DNA from: Caldilineaceae bacterium
Lineage (GTDB): Bacteria > Chloroflexota > Anaerolineae > Caldilineales > Caldilineaceae
NCBI GenBank assembly: GCA_022842065.1
Contig: JALHQH010000034.1
Coordinates: forward strand, 29,802 to 93,801
Reading direction: 5' to 3'
DNA length: 64,000 nt
Shown: positions 17,459 to 25,784 of the stretch, in pieces
Position numbering within the stretch: the stretch's first letter is position 1
How the letters are laid out: every line of letters begins with the position of its first letter
Notes under the pieces: generated by a model
Told to the model about the DNA's origin: nothing
The model's input: only the letters and a program-made list of their open reading frames with translations
The model's database searches: none
Position numbers and translations under genes: made by a program

Positions 17459-18298
17459 ATGAGTGCTAAATCGGTTTTTGATGCTGCCGCACTGGCGCAT
17501 TTTCATGAACAGGGCTATTTTATACTGCGCGAAGCCTTACCACCGGCAACCTTGCAAGCGGCGCAAGCGGCCATCAATGGCTTGGTCGATCACCATGCCG
17601 ACCAGTTGGTCGCCGCCGGCAAACGCAGTGACCGGCTGGAAACCACGCCCTTTCCTGTGCGTTTGCTCCAATTGTATGCCGAGAATCTGAGTGAGGCGCC
17701 CGTGCTTTTTCGCCCGCAACTTCACCTGGCGGGTCTCTTTCCACTTTTCTTTGACCCCACGCTGCTGGATGTGGTGGAGACGCTGCTGGGTGGTGAAATT
17801 CGGCTCTACCCCAACTATTCAGTGCGCCCCAAGTACCCCGATCTGGAAGCGGCGCTCGTGCTTTGGCACCAAGATGGCGGCTATACCGAAGGCAATGTGG
17901 CGGATCTGCGCATGGTCAACCTGTGGACGCCCTTTGTCCCCGCACGGGTGGAAAATGGCTGCATGCAATTTATTCCAGGCACACATCAACTAGGCGCAGT
18001 GTCTCATGAACGTCGTCAATATTACTTGGAGATTGCGCCGGATGTGCTGGATGCCCATCGAGCGCGCGCCATCAACATCGAGCTTGACCCAGGCGATGTG
18101 GTGCTTTTTCACAATCTACTCTTCCACCGCGGCTTGCCCAATCACAGCCAGCAAATCCGCTGGAGCGCCGATTGGCGCTATCAAGATGCCACCCAACCGA
18201 CCCTGCGCAAGGAAAACGGCCACCTGGCGCGCAGCCGGCAGCATCCCGCCGCTGCCGTGCAAAATGCCAGCGACTGGGCGAGTTTGTCGTTTACATAG
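17459..18298 (+). CDS. Phytanoyl-CoA dioxygenase (PhyH) family enzyme
   Basis: 279 residues; the ATG follows AAGGGAG. Fe ligands H137 and D139 (LWHQDGGY) and H223 (LLFHRGLPNHS), with R234 (QIRWSADWR) for 2-oxoglutarate. Probably hydroxylates a small molecule with O2 and 2-oxoglutarate. Last gene of the plus-strand cluster. It is only distantly like the PhyH at 10891, so it probably performs a different step. Confidence 0.87.
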   Translation: MSAKSVFDAAALAHFHEQGYFILREALPPATLQAAQAAINGLVDHHADQLVAAGKRSDRLETTPFPVRLLQLYAENLSEAPVLFRPQLHLAGLFPLFFDPTLLDVVETLLGGEIRLYPNYSVRPKYPDLEAALVLWHQDGGYTEGNVADLRMVNLWTPFVPARVENGCMQFIPGTHQLGAVSHERRQYYLEIAPDVLDAHRARAINIELDPGDVVLFHNLLFHRGLPNHSQQIRWSADWRYQDATQPTLRKENGHLARSRQHPAAAVQNASDWASLSFT

Positions 18299-18323
18299 TA
18301 CGCTGTGGTTGACATGGTATAGT

Positions 18324-18435
18324 TGTCCAGCAAAGTTCTGGCCGACGTCCCCGGCACGGCGCAGATGATAATTCGTTGACCAGGCTGCGTCTGCGCCGTG
18401 CCGGGGATGTTACCGCGGACAAGACTTTGCTGGAC
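18324..18435. repeat. Nested long hairpin after PhyH gene
   Basis: Outer arms GTCCAGCAAAGT (18325-18336) and its perfect complement (18424-18435). Inner 18-bp perfect stem 18348-18365 with 18390-18407 (core CCGGCACGGCGC). Lies between the PhyH stop and a pseudogene on the other strand, so it may act as a two-way end signal; no T-run. Confidence 0.75.
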
Positions 18436-18445
18436 GATAGATGAC

Positions 18446-18847
18446 CTACGCGCGCCATCGGCTTTGGGCAAAGGCGAGATCCTCGACAATCAGCCGATCC
18501 ACTTCATGCTCGGCGCTATATTTTGCTGAGAAGCAGAGCAGACCGCGGTAGCCCATTGCTTTGACCTTGGCCGCCACTTGCGACCAGTCGGCCCGTCCCT
18601 GGCGTCCCGATGTCCAGTAGGCTTGCCACGCCGCGGTTTCAGCTTCGGGGCCACTCACCTGGCGCCAATAGGCGTTTTTGAGGTTGACCATGCAGAGGTG
18701 CGATTGCACAATCTCTAGGCCAGTGTGGGGGTCTTCACCCATCAGCGCGTTATGCGCGGGGTCCCAAATGGCACCGACATAGCGCGGCTCATACTCCTTG
18801 ACCAGATGGTACAAGCCCATCGAATTGATTGGCACGGGGCCACCATT
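18446..18847 (-). pseudogene. C-terminal remnant of a sugar-phosphate isomerase/epimerase (xylose isomerase-like TIM barrel)
   Basis: About 130 residues remain of a family normally near 280. The visible part resembles the barrel's second half: NGGP.PINSMGLY start, VGAIWDPAHN (metal-site strand), HLCMVNLKNAYW, and a final GYRGLLCFS strand. Reading upstream meets a stop at 18848 and unrelated sequence, so the 5' part was lost. The GTG at 18835 could start a short protein but lacks a ribosome site. It may have belonged to the adjacent catabolic cluster. Confidence 0.7.
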
Positions 18848-18858
18848 TTATCATCATT

Positions 18859-18900
18859 TAATCCGTGTCAATTAACCTGTGTTAATTAATCTGTGTCAAC
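18859..18900. repeat. Three tandem 14-bp repeats
   Basis: Three consecutive 14-mers of the form TTAAYCYGTGTYAA, each itself partly palindromic, at the junction between two gene remnants. Confidence 0.7.
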
Positions 18901-18962
18901 CTGTTCTGGTGTATCAGCCTATTCTGCATCGGAACGGGCAATCCGCTGGACAAAGGGCTCCT

Positions 18963-19530
18963 GGCTTTCGACCTTGCTGGGCGGTGTTGTGGCACAATTC
19001 ATCCCGCGCATGCTTTTTGCCCTGGCTGAAGAATGGGGATGGCGTGGTTATTTGGAACCCCGTCTGACGGCCTTGCATGTACCCGATGTCCCACGGCATC
19101 TCTTCGTGGGCGTCATTTGGGCATTGTGGCATTTTCCTTTGATTCTATCCACAGACTATACCACCATGCCTTATTTCATTTTTCTTCCGCTGTTTGTGAT
19201 TGGTGTTGTGGTCGCCGCGATCGTCTACGGGCAGCTCCGCAAAAAAAAGTGGAACCATATGGACAGCGGTGTTAATGCATGGGGCCGCCAATACGGTGGC
19301 ATGGGCCATCCTGCAAAGCAACTTGGTCACCATTCAGCATAAAGCGTTCGCCAATATCACACCGGAGAGTCTGCTCGTGATAATCCTCTGGTGGGCCTTA
19401 TAGAGATGACACTTAAACTTGGCACAATCTCACCCTATTGCCTTCTGCGGTAGATTGTGCCAAGTTTAAATAATGTGTCTATTAGGCTGGTGGCTGTTGC
19501 CCAGCCGAAAGGCAGCAAGGGTAGGCGCGG
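18963..19530 (+). pseudogene. CPBP-family intramembrane protease, decayed copy 1
   Basis: Nearly identical to 26118-26600 of the intact copy. It has lost the first about 110 codons and carries an 8-A run (near 19241) where the intact gene has 7 A, giving a frameshift. It is further interrupted by a hairpin element at 19401-19481. The motifs AEEWGWRGYLEPRL and VGVIWALWHFP remain. Not expected to make a working protein. Confidence 0.88.
19401..19481. mobile_element. 81-bp MITE-like hairpin insertion (family C), TSD TTA
   Basis: Starts TAGAGATGACAC and ends GTGTCTA. The arms share a 15-nt core (AAACTTGGCACAATC) and its complement. It is flanked by TTA on both sides (19398-19400, 19482-19484). 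Removing the element and one TTA restores the CPBP reading frame (W-A-L-G-W-W), with TTA as a Leu codon where the intact copy has TTG. No coding capacity; it must be moved by a transposase from elsewhere. Confidence 0.8.
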
Positions 19531-19574
19531 GGGCGTAAGTACTATGTATAACCTGACGCAATTTTCACCGACGG

Positions 19575-20770
19575 CTATAAATTTGGCCCCATGACAATCA
19601 ATATATCTTCCCGACGCACAATTTCGGCCGGATCGGGGGTGTAGAGGAATTCCCCCTCGCGGCGAATCGCCAGGACAAGTTGGGCAAGGGCGCGCCGGAC
19701 ATCCTCGGTCGTTTTGCCGATCAGGTCGGGATAATCAGCCACCCGCAGATCGCCAAAACGCATTTGCTGATTGCTCCGATAGAGCATCTGATCCCAGAGT
19801 TCCGCCGTATCATGGTCAAGCATCTGGGACGCGACGCTAAAGCCACCCATGATATTCGGCGAGATAACCCGATCGGCGCCGGCCAGATAGAGGGTGTGCA
19901 TGTTGAATTCATCTCGCGCACTGGCGACGATGCGCAGTTTGGGGTTACCCAGGCGCCGCGCCATATCCTTGGCACTGAGAATAATGGTGGTGTTGTCGCG
20001 ATCATCCTCCAGGGCGGCCACCACGCCAAAGGCACGCTGCACCCCGGCTGCGCGTAAGTGTTGCTCATCGGTCGGCGCTTCCAGCAGATATAAGACACCA
20101 GTCTCCTCGGCCAGTTCCTCAACTGTTTTGCGCTCCTCAATGCTCCAATCCACCTCGTCCAGGGTGGCATAGTGGCGCTGGCGTTTCTCCACATAGGCAG
20201 CGTGCAGCCAGAGCAAGGTCTGCTTGAGTTTGGCTTCATCGGCTTCGATTAGGACAAAGGGCACGTTACGGCGGCTAAATTCACCGGCGGCACGATTGGC
20301 CAGAATGCCGCCACCACAGACAATGACGTGATTGGATAAGGCTGCGATTTGTTTCATACGGTTTTCCAAACGCTTTAAGGCCATCTTAGCTTGGTGTCCT
20401 TCAAAAACGATGGCGGCGGCGGTCGAGAGCGCATAACCGGCCAGCCCAATGGCAAAGAGGGTGAAGAAGATGGCAAAGGTGCGCCCCGCAACGGTGCGGG
20501 GGGCGACATCACCATAGCCGACGGTGGTCATGGTGATGATGGTGGCGTAGAGCGCGTCTAATAGATAACACAATCAAACCTGGCACAATCGTGTACTGCG
20601 CATCCCCTGATGCGCAGCCCGCTTTGTGTCAACTCTATTTGCTTTGTCTATAAGAAGGTCCAGCCTTCCAGCCACGCATAGACTAGCGTCCCCAGCGCAA
20701 TCAGGGACAGAAAGGGCAGAAGCAGCGGCAACAGGCTGGAGTGACGTACTTGTTGTGATTTTTGCACCAA
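19575..20770 (-). pseudogene. Two-TM K+ channel with RCK (TrkA) domain, copy 1, split by an element
   Basis: Parallel to the intact gene at 26727-27830. Codons from TTG 20770 to the Phe-Leu before the pore are present and then stop inside the element at 20562-20650. The rest (pore TVGYGD, second membrane helix, RCK domain) is open to 19575. A TTG inside the element could start a 332-residue product lacking the first membrane helix. Such a product would not form a normal channel, but an RCK-only function cannot be excluded. Confidence 0.85.
20562..20650. mobile_element. 89-bp MITE-like insertion (family C) in the K+-channel gene, TSD TAA
   Basis: Begins TAGATAACACAATC and ends TTTGTCTA, with the family core as AAACCTGGCACAATC and an inner stem TGCGCATCCCCTGATGCGCA. 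Flanked by TAA at 20559-20561 and 20651-20653. Removing the element and one TAA restores the frame (T-F-L-D-A-L; Leu codon TTA versus CTC in the intact copy). This proves insertion after the duplication. Confidence 0.82.
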
Positions 20771-21048
20771 TGCAGTGAGAACAGCAAAAAGCCAGCTTAC
20801 CATGTCGCCAGTGTACCAAAGCTAGCTAATTCGTTGCAAGCGGCGCTGTGCGTATTAGGGCAAATTTTTGGCAACAGGGTTAAAACCTGCTGCTATACTG
20901 AAATCAAGGTGAGAACCGGCGTTTCTAATCTTCCGGGAAGGGGTCACAAATAGACTCGTTTAAGTAGTGGCTCCTGACCCCTTCCCGGAAGATGGGTTGA
21001 CGAAAACGCCGCTTTCCATTCTATGCACCCCTGGATCGCACCACCTAG
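20771..21048. repeat. Gap with a 19-bp perfect hairpin inside an outer stem
   Basis: Inner arms 20928-20946 and 20975-20993 pair perfectly (ATCTTCCGGG start). Outer arms CGGCGTTT (20917) and AAACGCCG (21004) pair as well. No gene is seen here. Similarity to the other duplicated segment ends near 20850. Confidence 0.7.
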
Positions 21049-21375
21049 ATCGAGGATGGCTTTCCCAGTGCCGGTTTGTTTTTGAAGGCTTATACCGGTG
21101 AAAATGGCCTGGGTAACACACCTGGTGTACCCATCCCTGTGATGCCAATGGATTTCCCGGCCATTGAAAAGCTACCCCCCACCTTCCTTGTCGCCGGTTC
21201 CAAAGATAAATTATTGCGATCCGCAAAGCTTTATGCTGAACATTTGCCGAAAACCTGCCAGCAGGTTGATTTTACGATTTATGAAGGGGCTGACCACGGC
21301 TTTTTCAATTTTGGCGCCAAAAGTGATGAATTAGGCCATGGCATTCTCAATTTTCTGGCCAAGCATGAAGGGTGA
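21049..21375 (+). pseudogene. C-terminal remnant of an alpha/beta-hydrolase (hormone-sensitive-lipase-like)
   Basis: About 108 residues showing only the end of the fold: PPTFLVAGSKDKLLRSAKL (acid strand) and YEGADHGFFNFG (catalytic His region). The nucleophile half is absent and a stop lies at 21046-21048. A member of this family is normally near 300 residues, so this is a truncated gene. Confidence 0.65.
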
Positions 21376-21631
21376 GCGCTCCCTTTACATCGCCGGCCAA
21401 CGCATGACTCCCAGCGTAGCGCAGCAGATTGCCAAGCCGGTGACCGGGGTAGACTTCGCGCTCAAACGGGTCATGCCGACCTGGTTGCTTAGCGGTGTGA
21501 TCAAGTTACTGAAGCGCTTCAAACCGGGCAAGCCGGACGCGGTCATGCCGCTGTGGGTGGCGATGCAATATGGCTACTGCCGGCAAAGCCCCGCCGAAAC
21601 TCGCCCGGTGACAGGCTGGCCGCCTGCTTAA
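21376..21631 (+). pseudogene. Unrecognised coding remnant
   Basis: An open stretch in another frame directly after the hydrolase remnant, with plausible coding character (VMPTWLLSGVIKLLKRF; MPLWVAMQYGY) but no start, domain or ribosome site I can name. Probably a further truncated gene. Confidence 0.25.
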
Positions 21632-21740
21632 ACCAACGGCCAAATTGTGCGGGTGCCTGAAAGGCGAGTTGCTGGCTGATGGCGCTGATCGAAGCGTGGC
21701 TGTGGGCCAACAGTCGTTTGGCTGCTCTACTTCGCGTGAA
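21543..21740 (-). pseudogene. AraC-family helix-turn-helix remnant
   Basis: On the minus strand, about 65 codons match the C-terminal AraC DNA-binding half: AKRLLAHSHASISAISQQL, then FQAPAQFGRWFKQ and SLSPGEFRRGF. Sequence before it is not recognisable as an AraC sensor domain. It lies next to the monooxygenase gene. Confidence 0.6.
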
Positions 21741-21906
21741 TGAGAACCCTAGATTTTCACGCTGGTCAGCGCACACCAACCGGCCGACAAGCCGCCTTTG
21801 TGGTAATACTTCACCGTGTGGCCCCTGTTTCTGGGCGTCATGTGGCTCAAGTCGCGGCGCTGTCCTTGGCGCAATGTTGTGCTGATGGGGGCCGGCAGCC
21901 TGCGCA

Positions 21907-23232
21907 CTACAGGTGCAAGCGCGCTGCGACCCACTCCATGGCACCAACCATGCGCGAAGGAATGAAGCCAGGAATCTGGGGTGCGATCGAGAAACGCCCG
22001 CGCTCACCCTGGCGTAGGAAGTTGCCTTGCGCAGCCCAGCGCGCGCGGTACATCAGGTCGTTCCACACGGGCACGCGCGCGCGGGTGAACGGCACGAATA
22101 CCTCCTCTTTCAGCGCGCGCCGGCTTTGCGCTCGATCTGCATACCGCCGTGCAACCGCTGCCAACCGCGCCGCGAGCATCTCCGCATCCTCGATTGCAAG
22201 ACTGGCGCCCATCCCAATCGTCGGCATGAACGCATGGGCTGCATCGCCGATGATCACCACGTTGGCCGAAGACACGTAAGGTGTTGGCAGTGGGTCCGAA
22301 TCCTTCATGCCCCAGAGGTAAATCTTATAGTTATCCCAATCGGGCACAAAGGCCGACAACAGCTTCACAAAGAGCGAATCGTGGGCTGGTACGTCACTTG
22401 CCAGGCGGAGCGCGATCGCCCGTTTACGGGTGGCATCGATCTGTGGCCAAGGGACATCTCCAGCGAGCCCCACTTCTGACCAGAGCCGATCGCGCGTCGC
22501 ATGATCAAAGCCGATACCAAGCGCGAGGCGCTCCTGTCCTAACGGGAACATCGTCATCGTCGAGAATGAACCCATGAACAGCTCGCTGCGCCCGCCATTC
22601 GCCAGGCGCTGGAAGTGGGCCGGCGTATCTTCACCGCGGGCTTCGACCAGCATGTAGATGCATGAGAAGCCGCGATCATAGGTTTTTGCAAAGTCTGGAA
22701 AGAACGTTTTGCGGGCGATGGATTGTACGCCGTCGGCGGCAATGAGGCAGTCGAACTCATAGGTTGGTCGGTCGCCTTCCTGCGTTCGGCAGTGCAGTGC
22801 CACGCGCCCTTCTGCGGCTGGCGTCACCTGTTCGACGTGTGTGCGGCGATGGATGGTGGTCGTCTGTAGCAGCGAGGCGAGATCCGCGAGGAACTCTTGA
22901 CGTACGACAGTGATACACCATTGGGGATCGACCTTCACAACACCCTGGACCTTCCCCTTACGGACGACCGAGTAGGCGATCTCTGTGTTGGGGTTACCAC
23001 GGCGCAGCGCGTCGTCCTTTAATCCGATCCGGTGAAGTGCGCGACAGGCACGCTCCTGGATGCCGTACTCGACGCCTGGGTAGTCGCTCTCACTCTTGTT
23101 GCGGTCAAGCAGCACAACGTCTATCTGCTCTGGGGCGTACTGCTCCAGGGCCAGCGCCGCGACGAGCCCAGCCGGCCCGCCGCCCAAGATCCCAACGCGC
23201 AGCTTTTTCTCGTTGCTAATTGGACTATCCAT
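21907..23232 (-). CDS. FAD-dependent monooxygenase (PHBH/salicylate hydroxylase-like)
   Basis: 441 residues from ATG 23232, with AAAGGAG about 11 nt upstream; the frame extends upstream without signals. FAD motifs: RVGILGGGPAGLVAALALE at the N-terminus, LIAADGVQS (DG motif) and IIGDAAHAFMPTIGMGAS (GD motif). Class-A flavin monooxygenases hydroxylate aromatic or polyketide-like compounds, using NAD(P)H and O2. Divergent from a TetR regulator, a common arrangement for substrate-induced detoxification or catabolism. Confidence 0.87.
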   Translation of the reverse strand: MDSPISNEKKLRVGILGGGPAGLVAALALEQYAPEQIDVVLLDRNKSESDYPGVEYGIQERACRALHRIGLKDDALRRGNPNTEIAYSVVRKGKVQGVVKVDPQWCITVVRQEFLADLASLLQTTTIHRRTHVEQVTPAAEGRVALHCRTQEGDRPTYEFDCLIAADGVQSIARKTFFPDFAKTYDRGFSCIYMLVEARGEDTPAHFQRLANGGRSELFMGSFSTMTMFPLGQERLALGIGFDHATRDRLWSEVGLAGDVPWPQIDATRKRAIALRLASDVPAHDSLFVKLLSAFVPDWDNYKIYLWGMKDSDPLPTPYVSSANVVIIGDAAHAFMPTIGMGASLAIEDAEMLAARLAAVARRYADRAQSRRALKEEVFVPFTRARVPVWNDLMYRARWAAQGNFLRQGERGRFSIAPQIPGFIPSRMVGAMEWVAARLHL

Positions 23233-23364
23233 ATGTATAATTTCTCCTTTAACCCTATCCAGTAAAGTGAGCGACAAGCACGCGCCTGAAGACCATACCC
23301 GACACCCTGGTCGTCAGTCCCACGCTTGTTGCAAGCGAGAAGTTTGATTATGCTATCCGAGTGT

Positions 23365-23393
23365 ATAGTAACAGGGTGCTTCCCGATTGTCAA
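23365..23393 (-). promoter_or_regulatory. Promoter of the monooxygenase gene
   Basis: On the minus strand, -35 TTGACA (23388-23393), 17-bp spacer, -10 TACTAT (23365-23370), giving a leader of about 125 nt. The -10 lies inside an imperfect palindrome (CTATCC...GTATAG), a possible repressor site. Confidence 0.55.
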
Positions 23394-23428
23394 GTCCAAC
23401 TAGGCTGCGGTCGCCGTCAAGTCCACGC

Positions 23429-23530
23429 CATTAAGTTAACGGGCGAAACGTGTACTCAGCGTCCCCAGACGCTGATCCCCTCTTGACGGGTTGCGCATCT
23501 GGGGATGCGCACTACTCGCTTAACTTAATG
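23429..23530. repeat. Multi-stem hairpin with two complementary loops
   Basis: Outer arms CATTAAGTTAA (23429-23439) and TTAACTTAATG (23520-23530). Inside are two stems, TCAGCGT/ACGCTGA and GCGCAT/ATGCGC, whose loops CCCCAG and CTGGGG are complementary, so they could kiss or pair in an alternative fold. The CGTGTACT leading into the first stem also occurs in the element at 20562-20650. It fills much of the 367-bp divergent gap before the TetR gene. Confidence 0.65.
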
Positions 23531-23599
23531 ACTGTGAGGGTTAGGGTGGGGTTAGTCGTTACACTAGAACTAACAATTGCAGCTACTGATTGGTCAAGT

Positions 23600-24274
23600 A
23601 TGAAGCAGATGGAGCAGATGAAGCAGATGCAGAATATCGAGAAGAAGGCAGCCGGTCGTCGCCCAGAGGTTGAAGCCGAGGCCACCCGCCAGCGCATTGT
23701 GGATGCCGCGCGCCAACTCTTCGCCGCGCGCGGATTTGACGCCGTTGGGCTGCGCGAGATTGCCGATGCGGCCGGGACGACCCACGGCCTTTTGCGTCAT
23801 CACTTCGGCACTAAGCTGGCCGTCTGGCAAACTGTCGCCGATGATGCGGATCGAGACTTTTCAGCCGCACTCGGCCCGCTGCTTGCGTTTGATTTTGACC
23901 AGAATGTTCGCGAAGTGGCGGCGCAGTTCATCCAGCGCTTTGTCGAGATTGCGGCGCAGCACCCAGACCTTACGCGTCTTTTGCTGCATGAGGGGACGTT
24001 GGACGGTCCGCGCCTAGCCTACTTGCTTGCGTACCTTTCCTCTGCGCACCAGCAACTGGGGCCTATGCTCCAAAAGCTCCACGCCCATGGCCTACTGACG
24101 CAATTCTCAACCGAAACACTCTTCCACTTCCTACTCTTTTCCAGCGCCGCGCCATTCGCCCTGGCGTCGCTTTCTGCCGGCCTAATCGGGGCCGACTCCA
24201 CCGTGGCAGCCCAAGCGGACAGGATCACCAAGACACTCCTTGGTTCGTGCGTGCCCACGTCCAGCGCACCGTGA
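23600..24274 (+). CDS. TetR family transcriptional regulator
   Basis: 224 residues if ATG 23600 is used; further ATGs follow at 23609 and 23618 within a repetitive ATGAAGCAGATGGAGCAG stretch, and the start is not certain. The TetR helix-turn-helix is clear (RIVDAARQLFAARGFDAVG, then LREIADAAGTTHGLLRHHF). The ligand-binding half is helical and unremarkable. Divergent from the FAD monooxygenase, which it probably represses; it may also act on the esterase downstream. Confidence 0.85.
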   Translation: MKQMEQMKQMQNIEKKAAGRRPEVEAEATRQRIVDAARQLFAARGFDAVGLREIADAAGTTHGLLRHHFGTKLAVWQTVADDADRDFSAALGPLLAFDFDQNVREVAAQFIQRFVEIAAQHPDLTRLLLHEGTLDGPRLAYLLAYLSSAHQQLGPMLQKLHAHGLLTQFSTETLFHFLLFSSAAPFALASLSAGLIGADSTVAAQADRITKTLLGSCVPTSSAP

Positions 24275-24477
24275 ACAGTCAAGCCCACACATTGAATCAG
24301 CTTGAAAAGTTCAAGCAAAGCCGGCCAGATACCCGCCGCGCAAAGATCACCAGGACGATGATCGGGATCAGCGTGATCATGCCTACGGTGCTGCGCAGCT
24401 TCCAGGGCAAGCCCCACGATTGCCACCCAGCTTGTTAATCTCGATAGAACTTCTTAACAATTTCCTGACAATTCCAT
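24275..24477. other. Gap with a possible membrane-protein remnant
   Basis: On the minus strand, 24293-24437 can be read as a hydrophobic tail (GMITLIPIIVLVIFARRV) ending in a stop, perhaps the end of a lost transporter. No start or domain is present. Confidence 0.25.
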
Positions 24478-24509
24478 GCGATAATCAGTGCATGAACGAT
24501 TGGTCGTTC
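24478..24509 (+). promoter_or_regulatory. Extended -10 promoter with a TetR-like palindrome
   Basis: TGCGATAAT (24477-24485) fits an extended -10. About 9 nt downstream lies a perfect palindrome GAACGA-TTGG-TCGTTC (24494-24509), placed at the expected start of transcription of the esterase gene. The spacing suits a TetR-type repressor; the TetR gene ends 220 bp upstream. Confidence 0.4.
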
Positions 24510-24561
24510 GGCACAAGCAGTAATAATCTTCTTAATCATGCACAGCAAAAGGGTTAAGCGT

Positions 24562-25518
24562 ATGGGGCAGCGAAAAATTTTGGTCAGGGTGCTACTGGGC
24601 GTGTTGCTGGTGGTCGTCATTGGCGGGGCGGCTGGGTGGTATTTCGGCTTCTTTGGTTCGACACCGGCGAATTTGAGCGTCACGCCGACCTATCCCGACG
24701 TCGTCTATACGCCAACGGCCGGCACGCAAAAGCTCAATCTCTATCTACCGGCCGGTGATGGCCCTTTTCCGGTAGTCGTCAACATTCATGGCGGCGGCTT
24801 TAAGTTTGGCGACCGCAGCATGGTCAGCGCCGGCTTAGGTCAGGCGCTGCTCGACGCGGGCTATGCCATTGCCAGTGTGGATTATCGCCTTTCTGGTGAA
24901 GCGACCTTTCCGGCGGCGGTGCAGGATGTGAAGGCGGCGGTGCGCTTTTTGCGTGCCAATGCGGCCCAATATCAACTGAATCCCGATCAGATCGTTGCCT
25001 ATGGTTTTTCGGCCGGTGGCAATTTGGCTTCCATGTTGGGCACGACCGGCGACGTGGCTGAATTTGACGACCCGGCGCTCGGCAATGAAGGTGTTTCCAG
25101 CCGCGTGCAGGCGGTGGTCGATTGGTTTGGCCCCACCGATTTCGGCCAGATGGATGAGCAGGCCAAGGCGCAGGGGTGCGGCACGAGTGACCAGACCCAC
25201 AGCACCGCGACTTCCTTTGAGTCGCTCTACCTCGGGGCGACGGTGGCCGAAGCGCCCGATCTGGTCCAGCAAGCCAACCCCATCACCTATATCACCCCCG
25301 ATGATCCCCCCTTCCTCCTGCAAAAGGGCGACCAGGATTGCACCGTGCCGGTCGGCCAATCCCAATTGCTGGCCGCTGCGTTGCAAGCCGCCGGGCTGGA
25401 TGTACGCTATGATCTGCTCACCGGTGTCGGACATGGCGACAGCGGCAGTACGCCCGTTTTTGAAAGCGCCGAGAATGTGCAGGTGGTGTTGGCTTTCCTC
25501 GCGGCCAAGCTAAAGTAG
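24562..25518 (+). CDS. Membrane-anchored alpha/beta-hydrolase, esterase/lipase (Aes/BD-FAE-like)
   Basis: 318 residues from ATG 24562 (AAAGGG about 9 nt upstream); ATG 24538 would add 8 residues. An N-terminal membrane helix (VRVLLGVLLVVVIGGAAG) probably anchors it outside the membrane. Then come the oxyanion-hole HGGG, nucleophile GFSAGG, acid DQDCTVP and His GVGHGDSG. It probably hydrolyses short-chain esters on sugars or small molecules. A palindrome at its promoter suggests repression. Confidence 0.87.
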   Translation: MGQRKILVRVLLGVLLVVVIGGAAGWYFGFFGSTPANLSVTPTYPDVVYTPTAGTQKLNLYLPAGDGPFPVVVNIHGGGFKFGDRSMVSAGLGQALLDAGYAIASVDYRLSGEATFPAAVQDVKAAVRFLRANAAQYQLNPDQIVAYGFSAGGNLASMLGTTGDVAEFDDPALGNEGVSSRVQAVVDWFGPTDFGQMDEQAKAQGCGTSDQTHSTATSFESLYLGATVAEAPDLVQQANPITYITPDDPPFLLQKGDQDCTVPVGQSQLLAAALQAAGLDVRYDLLTGVGHGDSGSTPVFESAENVQVVLAFLAAKLK

Positions 25519-25598
25519 CGTCGCGTCGTTTTCCCCTTGCCAGCGACTCTGTGCGCTACTCGCCATCGACAACGCACCGCTTATAACGTATACTGATA

Positions 25599-25705
25599 CG
25601 CTAGCCCCATATTTCGACCATTTTTGTAATTCTCTCTGAGAATCCCTTCGCATAGAATTAGAATTTATGGAATCCTCCAGAGAGAATCGAAATATCGGTC
25701 TAGCG
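25599..25705. repeat. 107-bp imperfect inverted repeat
   Basis: Arms CGCTAGCCCCATATTTCG and CGAAATATCGGTCTAGCG, extended by TGAT/ATCA just outside, with an inner ATTCTCTCTG/CAGAGAGAAT pair. It has the form of a non-autonomous element with terminal inverted repeats. It lies between the esterase and the CPBP protease gene. Confidence 0.65.
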
Positions 25706-25784
25706 ATCAATTTGGTGCAAAGTCAGGAGTTATCGGGAAGCGCAACGTGTACTTGGCGAACGATCAAATGATCTTGGAGACGAT

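Noticed and set aside
10891..18298. Ectoine hydroxylation or degradation operon
   Set aside because: PhyH and class-III aminotransferase genes suggested it, but no EctABC or DoeA/DoeB-type genes are present and the importer is of the sugar type.
19401..20650. Insertion sequence with its own transposase
   Set aside because: The elements are only 81 and 89 bp and have no coding capacity; no transposase gene is present in the window.
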